Source: UBA8437 sp003445035
Lineage (GTDB): Bacteria; Planctomycetota; Planctomycetia; Planctomycetales; Planctomycetaceae
DNA: 5,994 nucleotides
Reading direction: 5' to 3'
Assembly: GCA_937901285.1 (NCBI GenBank)
Contig: CALCHI010000048.1
Location: 1 to 5,994 of the forward strand
The notes beneath the pieces were generated by a model, which was not told the DNA's origin, ran no database searches, and was given only the letters and a program-made list of their open reading frames with translations. This document shows positions 1 through 5,994 of this stretch, in pieces; the first letter of the stretch is position 1; the number at the start of each line of letters is the position of its first letter. A program made the translations under genes and the position numbers.

Positions 1-2678
1 TGCTTCGTCAGCACGCTGCCCATGGTCACAATTCCACCACGGCCAAAGCGGCCGACACCTGCGACGCGACGAAATTCCGGACCCTCGACATCCGGGATGC
101 CATAGTGGTTGGCCAATTCGTCGTTCAGAAAGGTGTGGTCCGCCTTCAGAAATTCGAGAATGCTGCGGTCGTTGCGGATGATCTCCGAAACGAATCCGGT
201 GGACTCCTGGTTCATGGCCATCCGCAACTTCGTGGTGAACGTTGGGAATCGCGTTTCACTTTTACCGTCGTATCGTTCGAAACCGCGGAACTGCAGCCAT
301 TGACCGGCGAATTCGGTCGCCAGCGCCCGTGACTTCGAGTCCGCCAGCATGCGGCTGGCCTCAGCGGTGAGCACGTCCGCGTCCTGCAGCCGTCCGTTTC
401 TCGCCGCTGTTCGCAACTGATCATCCGGCATCGAGGACCAAAGAAAGTAACTCAACCGGCTGGCGAGTTCCCAATCGGACAGCACCGCGGCCTGTTCGCC
501 GGGAGCGGAACGTTCGACGCGATACAGGAAGTTCGGTGACACGAGAACTCGCGTGATCACGGTGCGGATCGCTGCATCGTGCGACAGTTCCTGTTTGCGA
601 CGCAGGAGTTGGTACAGCCCCCGCAGCTCATCAGTCTCGACTTTTGACAGTGAACGTCGCCAGGCCCGGGTCGCCAGTTCGATTACGGCGTTGAGCTGTC
701 CCGGCTCGGCAGCCGACGCCGACTTCTCGAACGCCTTCGCTTTTGCCTGCAACGACGGAATCCGTTTCGCGAACTTGTTCGTGTTCTCGATCCGAACCGC
801 CGGCTGAAAACCGATGAACTCTTTTGTGTTGTACAGGACTTCAACCGGCTCCCGCGAAAGGTAATGCAACTCGTCCCAAAGTCGATCGAGCTGCCGGTGT
901 TCCTTCTCGTCGAGAACCAGTCGAGACAACGGCTCGTCTTCCCTCAGGAACAATTCCACAGTCACGTCGGTGTTGACCGGTATGACCGGGGCAAAACAGG
1001 CGGCCAGAGGAAACAGCCGGGCGAACGATGAGTACGTGTCGGAATCCCATTTTGGTTTTCCGGACTTGTCGGCCAACGGAATGACATGCGGGCCGAACAG
1101 TCCCACTGAACCGATCAGGTGATTGGTTTGAGAGTTGAACTTCCACAACCGTGCCTGGCTGCTGGAGATGGTCCCGAGCAGTCCGGGAGCCACAACGTCC
1201 GGCATTGGTCCGAACTGAATCGTCGTGGTCCGAGGCATGTGTCCGGCCGTCACGCCGACCATGGCAATTCGCCAGTACCTCGCGGTGGCCGGTTGGAACG
1301 TGTAGTGATACGAGCCGGTGAAATCAGGCGACGCCTCTCCGTTTTCGAGCACTCCACCGCCACTGGAGGTGAGGTAATTGAATTCCCCGCCCTCGGGCAC
1401 CGTGAACGGTCCGCCCGGTTCGTTGGAGAAGGCCACCCGCATGTTCGCCCCACGTGACCCACCACCATAGCCGCTCCACAAACGAACCTGTCTGATCTGC
1501 TTGGCCTTGCCGAAGTCGACGACAAACCGGCTGCCGGGATTCCAGATGAACCCAGCATCGACGTCTTTTCCAGTCACGTTGCGAACGCCATACGGCCCGG
1601 GATTTCCGAACGCTCCTGGAACCGGCGGATGCTGGAACGTCTTCGGGTCGCCGGGATCGCTGCTGCCGGCCTCCTCGATCCGTGTCGCCGAATCATGTGC
1701 CCCCTTCACCACGATCGTCTTGGTGTCTCGCCATTGCCGAGCGACTTCTGCCATTTCTCCCACAGGCTGCAGCTCATTCAGCGACTCCCAGAGCAGCCGC
1801 AGGTATTTCGGGCTCAGCGTTCGTCCCGCTGCGGGTTTCTGTAGCGCGGCGAACTCCTCCACTGACAGGTCGGCCGCTGGATCACGGTCGCGGTAACGCA
1901 ATGTTGCCTTGAGGTAATCGGCCAGCGGGAGTCGCCCCTGACGATCTGTGTACCGGGAATAGAAATCCTTGATGCTCTGGGCCGCTTCGGCGATCCATTC
2001 GTGCCGATCACTGCTCGACGAGAAGCGAATCCCGGTCGGCGTCAGAACGGCATGTGCGGACACCTGCCGCGCGGCGTCGAGGTATTTCGGGAGCAGGTCC
2101 GGCGCCATGAACAGCGATTCACCGGTGTTGGCAAACCCTTCGCCGGCCACCGAGTCTTCCAGGAATCTCTTCGCCGGCCGCAGATCGACACGGGTCAGGT
2201 CACGAACCGAGTAGTTGTATTCCGCCTTGGTCAGTCGCCGCATCAGCACCAGTCCCGGATCACCGGCACGGTCTCGCGCATCCGCCAGCAGGTAGCTCTC
2301 GGACCATTCGATCAGCCGTTTCCGATCAGCCGATGTCGGCTGAGGACTGTTCCTGGGAGGCATCTCCCCGTCGCGGAGCCGTCGCAGCACTTTCTGCCAG
2401 GTTCGCGTGTGACTGCGAACGTCGGCAACTGTCCCGAAACGCCCGAGATCCAATCCACCCTTTTTCTTTTCTGCCGAATGACACTTCAGACAGTGTTTTC
2501 GTACAAGTGGAAGGATTCGTCCTGGATACTCTTTCGCCAACCGGGCCAACGACCCTTCGGCAGATGCGTGTGGTTCCAGTTCGGCCACACGGCTACCGAC
2601 CACCGGATCTTCGGCCTGCTCGAATCCGCACCCGCCCACGAGCAGCAACAGTAGCAAGCGGACACGCAGTCGTGTCAT
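1..2678 (-). CDS. Planctomycete cytochrome c / DUF1587-DUF1595-DUF1592-DUF1588 lipoprotein, 3' end outside window
   Basis: 892 codons are visible; the C-terminus lies beyond the left edge. Residues 1-17 form a lipoprotein signal: basic start, six leucines, then VGGC with Cys17 as the likely lipidation site. Residues about 50-130 look like a PSCyt1 cytochrome c domain, with heme motif CLKCH at 63-67 and Met106 in an EMPP motif as the probable distal ligand. DUF1587 follows at about 145-205 (RRLTKAEYNYSVRDL). Residues about 350-475 resemble a discoidin (F5/8 type C) beta-sandwich (VVDFGKAKQIRQVRLW, then YWRIAMVG). DUF1595 is near 655-700 (RAWRRSLS), DUF1592 near 705-800 (RVLVSPNFLYRVE, SRLSYFLWSSMPDDQL), and DUF1588 begins near 815 (HTFLNDELANHYGI, RGGIVTMGSVLT). 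Relatives normally finish DUF1588 and add DUF1585. ATG 2678 is the first start after an in-frame TGA five codons upstream and has AGGTG five bases before it. The role is probably exported, heme-dependent electron transfer or oxidation; the substrate is unknown. In many planctomycetes a DUF1552 gene follows, which would lie to the left. Confidence 0.93.
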   Translation of the reverse strand, partial: MTRLRVRLLLLLLVGGCGFEQAEDPVVGSRVAELEPHASAEGSLARLAKEYPGRILPLVRKHCLKCHSAEKKKGGLDLGRFGTVADVRSHTRTWQKVLRRLRDGEMPPRNSPQPTSADRKRLIEWSESYLLADARDRAGDPGLVLMRRLTKAEYNYSVRDLTRVDLRPAKRFLEDSVAGEGFANTGESLFMAPDLLPKYLDAARQVSAHAVLTPTGIRFSSSSDRHEWIAEAAQSIKDFYSRYTDRQGRLPLADYLKATLRYRDRDPAADLSVEEFAALQKPAAGRTLSPKYLRLLWESLNELQPVGEMAEVARQWRDTKTIVVKGAHDSATRIEEAGSSDPGDPKTFQHPPVPGAFGNPGPYGVRNVTGKDVDAGFIWNPGSRFVVDFGKAKQIRQVRLWSGYGGGSRGANMRVAFSNEPGGPFTVPEGGEFNYLTSSGGGVLENGEASPDFTGSYHYTFQPATARYWRIAMVGVTAGHMPRTTTIQFGPMPDVVAPGLLGTISSSQARLWKFNSQTNHLIGSVGLFGPHVIPLADKSGKPKWDSDTYSSFARLFPLAACFAPVIPVNTDVTVELFLREDEPLSRLVLDEKEHRQLDRLWDELHYLSREPVEVLYNTKEFIGFQPAVRIENTNKFAKRIPSLQAKAKAFEKSASAAEPGQLNAVIELATRAWRRSLSKVETDELRGLYQLLRRKQELSHDAAIRTVITRVLVSPNFLYRVERSAPGEQAAVLSDWELASRLSYFLWSSMPDDQLRTAARNGRLQDADVLTAEASRMLADSKSRALATEFAGQWLQFRGFERYDGKSETRFPTFTTKLRMAMNQESTGFVSEIIRNDRSILEFLKADHTFLNDELANHYGIPDVEGPEFRRVAGVGRFGRGGIVTMGSVLTK

Positions 2679-2683
2679 GTCGA

Positions 2684-2688
2684 CACCT
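2684..2688 (-). promoter_or_regulatory. Shine-Dalgarno-like AGGTG before the cytochrome lipoprotein
   Basis: AGGTG on the minus strand is separated by five bases (TCGAC) from the ATG at 2678. With the in-frame TGA just upstream, it supports this start over any longer version. The spacing is at the short end of the usual range. Confidence 0.45.
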
Positions 2689-2884
2689 GGTCATCGAGCA
2701 AAGAGATTCCGGGTCATTCTACCGCAACTCTCAGCTCACCACAGCCACATCCGCATGTCGATGTGGTCCACCCACTTCGGGCCGGGAGTCGAAACCGGCA
2801 ACGACCCACGTTCCGGGGCTGGACGCCTGGATCGCTATCGATCGCCACCGGATAAGCACTCGCTGATTTCCAGCCACCTCTGGA

Positions 2885-3967
2885 TTACTGCGTCCGCGAA
2901 TTCAGCTTGAGTTGGACATCGAATCGTTCGGACAACTCTCGCAAGTCGGCGACTTCTTTGTCGATAAGCGGGATGCCGGTTTGGAGTCGATGTTGTTCGG
3001 TTTCGTGTTCCATTTCGCCGGGGACGAAGACGCGATCATGCTCGGGGGCCGGTTCAGCTCGATGCAAGGATTCGATCATGGCGTCCATGGCGATTTTGAA
3101 ATCGGTCGGCTCACGAAAGATATCGATGCGAAAGGCTCCGAGGAAATGGGCGATCTTGTCTTGAGCGTAGCTGCCGTCCTCCTCAGCCCAACCGGCGGAT
3201 AGCAGTGCGGTCATGGCTTCGACGATCATCGCCAAACCGAAACCTTTGTGCCCGCCGGTTTCACGCGATCCGCCCAGTGGTAGATAGATCTTGGCGGTGG
3301 CCGGATCAGACGTGGGATTTCCTTCGGCATCCAGGCACCAGCCGATCGGTATCGATTCGCCACGGTCCTTGGCAAATTCGACACGATTGACTGGGACGAC
3401 CGATGTCGACATGTCCAGCACGTAGGACGGCTGCTTTTCACAGGGAATCGCGACACCAAACGGATTCGTTCCGAACATCGGCTGCAAACTAAATACGGGA
3501 GCCATGCCTCTCGACGTACCGTTGCCATACAAGTGTCCGGACATCGACACCCCAATCATGTCGTGTTCAATCGCCAGGTAGGCGAAATAGCCGGCCGCCC
3601 CCAAATGGTTCGAGTTCCGGATACTGACCATTCCGATCCCGGACGCCGATGCCTTTTCTATTGCGAGCCGCATACCCCACGCCGCCGCAACCAGGCCAAG
3701 TCCGTTTTTTCCGTTCGCTCGAGCGGACATCGGCGTTTCGAATTCGACGTCGATGGTCGCCTGTGGATCGATACTTCGGTCAACGATCGTGTCGACATAG
3801 TACGACTTGAAATTACGAACTCCGTGAGTGTCGATGCCTCGCAGACTGGCGTAGACCAGTGGTTCGATGACGTCGCTCACTTCGTCTGGCGACAGGCCCG
3901 CTTGGACGAGTACTTTTTGAGCGAACTGTCGAAAATGATCAGCACTGATGAATTGTTGTTCGGGCAT
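2885..3967 (-). CDS. Ldh family oxidoreductase (malate/L-lactate dehydrogenase type, Ldh_2)
   Basis: 360 residues, close to the usual 330-360 of the Ldh_2 family (PF02615). These are NAD(P)-dependent 2-hydroxyacid or imine reductases with a non-Rossmann fold. Family signatures appear in order: RGIDTHGVR with His48, RNSNHLGAAGY with His121, GTNPFGVAIP at 166-175, LDMSTS at 184-189, GWCLDAEGNPTSDP at 209-222, and GGHKGFGLAMIVE at 238-250 with Lys241. No signal peptide is present, so it is cytoplasmic. The family includes malate, L-lactate, L-sulfolactate, ureidoglycolate and delta-1-piperideine-2-carboxylate reductases; the substrate here cannot be assigned from sequence alone. ATG 3967 is the first start after an in-frame TGA at about 4007-4009. 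It lacks a clear Shine-Dalgarno sequence, which is not unusual in planctomycetes. A weak -10-like TATACA lies at 3996-4001 without a convincing -35. The stop is TAA. The HAD gene ends 118 bases upstream on the same strand; a functional link is not evident. Confidence 0.95.
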   Translation of the reverse strand: MPEQQFISADHFRQFAQKVLVQAGLSPDEVSDVIEPLVYASLRGIDTHGVRNFKSYYVDTIVDRSIDPQATIDVEFETPMSARANGKNGLGLVAAAWGMRLAIEKASASGIGMVSIRNSNHLGAAGYFAYLAIEHDMIGVSMSGHLYGNGTSRGMAPVFSLQPMFGTNPFGVAIPCEKQPSYVLDMSTSVVPVNRVEFAKDRGESIPIGWCLDAEGNPTSDPATAKIYLPLGGSRETGGHKGFGLAMIVEAMTALLSAGWAEEDGSYAQDKIAHFLGAFRIDIFREPTDFKIAMDAMIESLHRAEPAPEHDRVFVPGEMEHETEQHRLQTGIPLIDKEVADLRELSERFDVQLKLNSRTQ

Positions 3968-4038
3968 GGCTTTGCGAAGGCAAAATTGGAGTTTGTGTAT
4001 AGCCGCTCACCGCCTCGACAGGCTTCGTCCAGGTCCTG

Positions 4039-4078
4039 CCGTGGTCCGCGGACTGGCAGCGCGATCAAAAGACCACGG
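4039..4078 (-). repeat. 8-bp inverted repeat (hairpin) between the HAD and Ldh_2 genes
   Basis: CCGTGGTC at 4039-4046 and GACCACGG at 4071-4078 are perfect inverted copies with 24 bases between them. Inside, CGCG at 4047-4050 can pair with CGCG at 4060-4063, extending the stem across a 7-base bulge. The hairpin starts 8 bases after the TAA of the HAD gene and lies in the 118-base gap before the Ldh_2 start. There is no T-tract on either side, so it is not a textbook intrinsic terminator. It could be an mRNA-end hairpin, an operator, or a leader structure of the Ldh_2 gene. Confidence 0.4.
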
Positions 4079-4085
4079 TTGGCGG

Positions 4086-4793
4086 TTATGACGGACTGAG
4101 AATCAAATCGGCAATATCGTCGACCGGTTCTAACGATCGGATCTCGGTCGCGAGAGAAGAATCCGGACACGGTCTGTCGTACCGATTCAGCCAAATAGCG
4201 CGAATTCCCAACCCTGTCGCTCCGACAATATCAGACGACCAGGAGTCGCCGATCATAACGGCTTCGTCAGGTGTACCACCAAGCCGGGACAACGCGGCTT
4301 CGAAGACTCTCGCATCGGGTTTGGCCACGCCAACTTCTTCCGACACGACCAACTCGTCAACGAATGGTTCGACACCAATGGTCGCAATCTTTTTGACTTG
4401 TTCGGATACGACGTGATTTGTCACGATTCCGATCCGACGCTCCGCCTTGACACGTTGTAACAATTCGATTGACCCTGGAACCGGCCGATAAGCCGCATCG
4501 TATGCGTCGCGATAGCAGCGTGCGGCAGCCTGTGATTCGGCATCCGTTGCAACGGTTTGCTCGCCAGACAACAGCACTCGAAATCGCTCGACTCGAGCCT
4601 CGTCGATCGAAATCGAGCCGTCGAGGACTTTCTCGTGCCACTGTTCAAGCAGCATGTGGTAGGCGGACGCTACTTCATCTGTCGATCCATCGATTCGCCC
4701 CTCATACGTTCTTTGGACCGAAACCAAGCCGGCGCGACTGCAATGCTGGTGGTCGAACAAGGTGTCGTCGAGATCAAACAGAACTACGCGCAT
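4086..4793 (-). CDS. HAD superfamily (HAD-IA) phosphohydrolase
   Basis: 235 residues with all four haloacid dehalogenase motifs. Motif I is FDLDDT, with nucleophile Asp7 and acid/base Asp9. Motif II is IVTN with Thr125. Motif III is Lys158 in VGVAKPDARVFEAAL. Motif IV is GDSWSSD, with Asp183 and Asp188 binding Mg2+. Residues about 15-100 form a helical C1-type cap, as in subfamily IA enzymes such as the YjjG nucleotidase, phosphoglycolate phosphatase and N-acylneuraminate-9-phosphatase; the order and length fit the YjjG/NANP-like group best. The likely reaction is hydrolysis of a small phosphomonoester in the cytoplasm, with unknown substrate. It starts at ATG 4793 with a weak GTGGA six or so bases upstream and ends with TAA. 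The thioredoxin-like gene ends 197 bases upstream on the same strand. Nothing in the neighbourhood narrows the substrate. Confidence 0.94.
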   Translation of the reverse strand: MRVVLFDLDDTLFDHQHCSRAGLVSVQRTYEGRIDGSTDEVASAYHMLLEQWHEKVLDGSISIDEARVERFRVLLSGEQTVATDAESQAAARCYRDAYDAAYRPVPGSIELLQRVKAERRIGIVTNHVVSEQVKKIATIGVEPFVDELVVSEEVGVAKPDARVFEAALSRLGGTPDEAVMIGDSWSSDIVGATGLGIRAIWLNRYDRPCPDSSLATEIRSLEPVDDIADLILSPS

Positions 4794-4915
4794 GATTCCA
4801 CAAACTCTGCAACACCGACAGCATTTTCCCGTTACTCAAACTCGCGCCCGCCGCACCGATCGACGAGCCCTGGTATTTTCAGCCAACTGCAGGAGGTGTC
4901 CTCACCCAGCAGACA

Positions 4916-4933
4916 TCGAAGCCCCCACTTCGA
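4916..4933 (-). other. Small hairpin downstream of the thioredoxin-like gene
   Basis: TCGAAG (4916-4921) and CTTCGA (4928-4933) are perfect inverted copies around a 6-base loop, about 60 bases past the TAG stop at 4991. It is the only compact hairpin I noticed in the 197-base gap (4794-4990). It lacks a T-tract, so a terminator role is only a possibility. No gene or clear promoter was found in that gap. Confidence 0.25.
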
Positions 4934-4990
4934 GAGTGTCTCAGGGATGGACCTCGCGACAGACGATGACTCGTGGCACGCCTGCCGTCT

Positions 4991-5994
4991 CTATCTCTTT
5001 CGCCGCCGCGAGCGAACCCGATTGGGAACGGGAACTTCCGTCTTCCACGTCTTGCCGCCACGGCGGCCGTTGCGAACGTGGAGCCCGTGACTCTTGGACC
5101 GTCGAGTGAACGTGTCCGCAGCAACGACCAGGTCTCTCTTGAGATCCTGCCTGGAGACACTCGCGCCGATCATCTTGATCATTCGACCACTCATGCCGTA
5201 GACACCTGGTTCGATCACCAGGATCCCGGGTTTCATGGTGGCGCCGGCGACCATTTTCAGATCGGCGACTTTCGTCGTGGATGCGTAAATGAACTTGCCC
5301 GCCAGTTCTTCGTCCCAAATCACGCCACTCAATTTTGAGTTCAACTGATCCACGTCTTTCTTGTTCTTGCCAAAGACAACGATACTGGGAAGACCATCAC
5401 AACTCGCCACGTTGATTCCCAGGCGAACACTCTTCATTCGCGGGACGGCCAGATCCGGATCGCTCCTGGTCGTTTTCCGGGAAAACTGCCTGGCGATCAG
5501 TTTCAGGTCTGCCGCCATCGCGGCCGAATTCTTGTAAACGAAGTTCGGACCTCGCCGGCTACGCCTGAGTTGTCTTTTTCCATCAGGTGACAAGACACAG
5601 AAACCGAAATTTCTCAGATCCGCCGACGGAGATCGGAGAAAAGCCCACTTCAGGAAGCTCGCTTCCTTCTTGTCCTCGTAGGTTGCTGTGCGAATACAGA
5701 CAAACTCTCGAGAAATCTTGATCAGTTGTTTGTTGGACAAGAAACTCCTGTCCATGTTTTGCTTACCCGGTCACCACATGCCCGGAACGCCCCCACATTG
5801 TGGCGCCGCGGTAATGAACAGAACCGGTTTCCCGGTGCGTTTCGACTCTGCCAGGCCTTCTGACAGCACGCCATGCCACGCGATGCCGGAAACGACTTTC
5901 CTGCTATTCGGCACACTGCCGCCATAGGAGACTCCGGTCGGCGGTGCCAACTGAGCCGTTGCGGATGAGGACAACATCCCAACAGCCAGTGCCA
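4991..5994 (-). CDS. Exported thioredoxin-like protein with in-frame TGA; candidate selenoprotein (5' end outside window)
   Basis: The frame is open from codon 5990-5992 to a TAG at 4991-4993, interrupted only by TGA at 5771-5773: 333 visible residues counting the TGA as U74. The start is beyond the right edge. Visible residues 1-13 are the end of a Sec signal peptide (hydrophobic, then SATA before Gln14). Thioredoxin-like pieces lie on both sides of the TGA: GKPVLFITAAPQC (54-66) before it, and MDRSFLSN (80-87), helix, then FVCIRTATYED (97-107) after it. The TGA codon sits in W-U-P-G-K, where thioredoxins have W-C-x-x-C-K; no resolving Cys follows, but Cys66 lies eight residues earlier. Residues about 180-290 look like a second degenerate alpha/beta domain (LPSIVVFG, KFIYAST, PGILVIEPG) with Cys198. 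The last 37 residues hold 15 Arg/Lys and one acidic residue. A SECIS-like hairpin follows the TGA. Standard callers would begin at ATG 5755, losing the signal peptide and active site. Alternatives are a nonsense-mutated pseudogene or two coupled ORFs. The gene is near certain; selenocysteine decoding is about 0.65. Confidence 0.8.
5734..5754 (-). promoter_or_regulatory. Candidate bacterial SECIS hairpin downstream of the in-frame TGA
   Basis: Read on the minus strand, UGGACAGG (5754-5747) pairs with CUUGUCCA (5741-5734): eight consecutive pairs, one of them G-U. They enclose the loop AGUUU (5746-5742); one more A-U pair would leave a GUU triloop. Counting from the base after the TGA, the stem starts at +17 and the loop G is +26, U is +27. 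Bacterial SECIS elements are described as lying in the coding region just after UGA, with the apical loop roughly 16-37 nt away and a G (usually GU) at the start of the loop, bound by SelB. All three properties are met here. The hairpin overlaps the ATG at 5755-5753, which would partly hide that codon from use as a start. Confidence 0.62.
5771..5773 (-). other. In-frame TGA, candidate selenocysteine codon (U74 of the visible protein)
   Basis: TGA lies between a TGG (Trp) and CCG (Pro) codon, in the same frame as both the upstream signal-peptide segment and the downstream 254-codon frame (5773 and 5755 differ by 18 bases). It is one base away from Cys TGC or TGT, the expected residue in a thioredoxin-like W-C site. 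The complete genes in this window stop with TAA (2885, 4086) or TAG (4991) and use TGG for Trp, so TGA reassigned to Trp is not suggested. Confidence 0.62.

Noticed and set aside
2001..2866. Long plus-strand open frames of 217 and 177 codons.
   Set aside because: They lie antisense to the N-terminal half of the cytochrome lipoprotein, and show no domain-like sequence. Shadow frames are expected in GC-rich coding DNA.
2869..2884. Small inverted repeat TCCAG/CTGGA directly after the Ldh_2 stop as a terminator.
   Set aside because: Only 5 bp with no T-tract; this is expected by chance in a GC-rich gap. The rest of 2679-2884 shows only similarly weak 5-bp repeats (2781-2799, 2830-2843) apart from the ribosome binding site.
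3533..4099. Plus-strand open frame of 188 codons.
   Set aside because: It is antisense to the Ldh_2 gene, whose family motifs are unmistakable, and its own translation shows no recognisable feature.
4557..5109. Plus-strand open frames covering the gap between the HAD and thioredoxin-like genes.
   Set aside because: They are Arg/Ser-rich, low-coherence translations overlapping the two real minus-strand genes, with no supporting start signal.
4991..5755. A stand-alone 254-residue gene starting at ATG 5755.
   Set aside because: It would start in the middle of a thioredoxin-like fold, without a convincing ribosome binding site and with its start codon inside a stable hairpin. The same frame continues upstream across one TGA into a signal peptide.
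5771..5994. A short secreted peptide gene ending at TGA 5771, with re-initiation 15 bases later.
   Set aside because: It would leave a single strand of a thioredoxin fold with no remainder, and an exported half plus a cytoplasmic half. It is kept only as an alternative to selenocysteine.

Overview
The window is moderately GC-rich and every gene I can support lies on the minus strand. The marker for origin is a large lipoprotein that combines a planctomycete-type cytochrome c domain (PSCyt1-like, CxxCH) with DUF1587, DUF1595, DUF1592 and DUF1588 segments. This architecture is essentially restricted to Planctomycetota and relatives such as Verrucomicrobiota, so a planctomycete is most likely. 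No rRNA, tRNA, mobile element or CRISPR array is visible.

In transcription order (high to low coordinates) there are four genes. (1) A secreted thioredoxin-like protein enters from beyond the right edge and ends at 4991. (2) A HAD-family phosphohydrolase occupies 4086-4793. (3) A malate/L-lactate dehydrogenase family (Ldh_2) oxidoreductase occupies 2885-3967. (4) The cytochrome c/DUF1592 lipoprotein starts at 2678 and runs off the left edge. The gaps are 197, 118 and 206 bases, so the genes are collinear but not tightly packed, and no shared pathway is evident.

The outstanding feature is in gene 1. Its reading frame is open from the right edge to 4991 except for one in-frame TGA at 5771-5773. 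The TGA falls inside a single thioredoxin-like fold: signal peptide and first beta-strand upstream, following helix and next strand downstream. It sits directly after a Trp, at the place of the catalytic Cys of a W-C-x-x-C site. A hairpin of 8 bp, or 9 with one more A-U pair, begins 16 nt after the TGA and has the loop AGUUU, containing G and U. Those distances and that loop match the published description of bacterial SECIS elements. I propose a selenocysteine-containing exported thioredoxin-like protein, which standard gene callers would truncate to a start at 5755 or call a pseudogene. A nonsense mutation or stop/restart coupling remain alternatives.

Smaller observations are a discoidin (F5/8 C)-like insert in the cytochrome lipoprotein, a very basic tail on the thioredoxin-like protein, and an 8-bp inverted repeat between the HAD and Ldh_2 genes.
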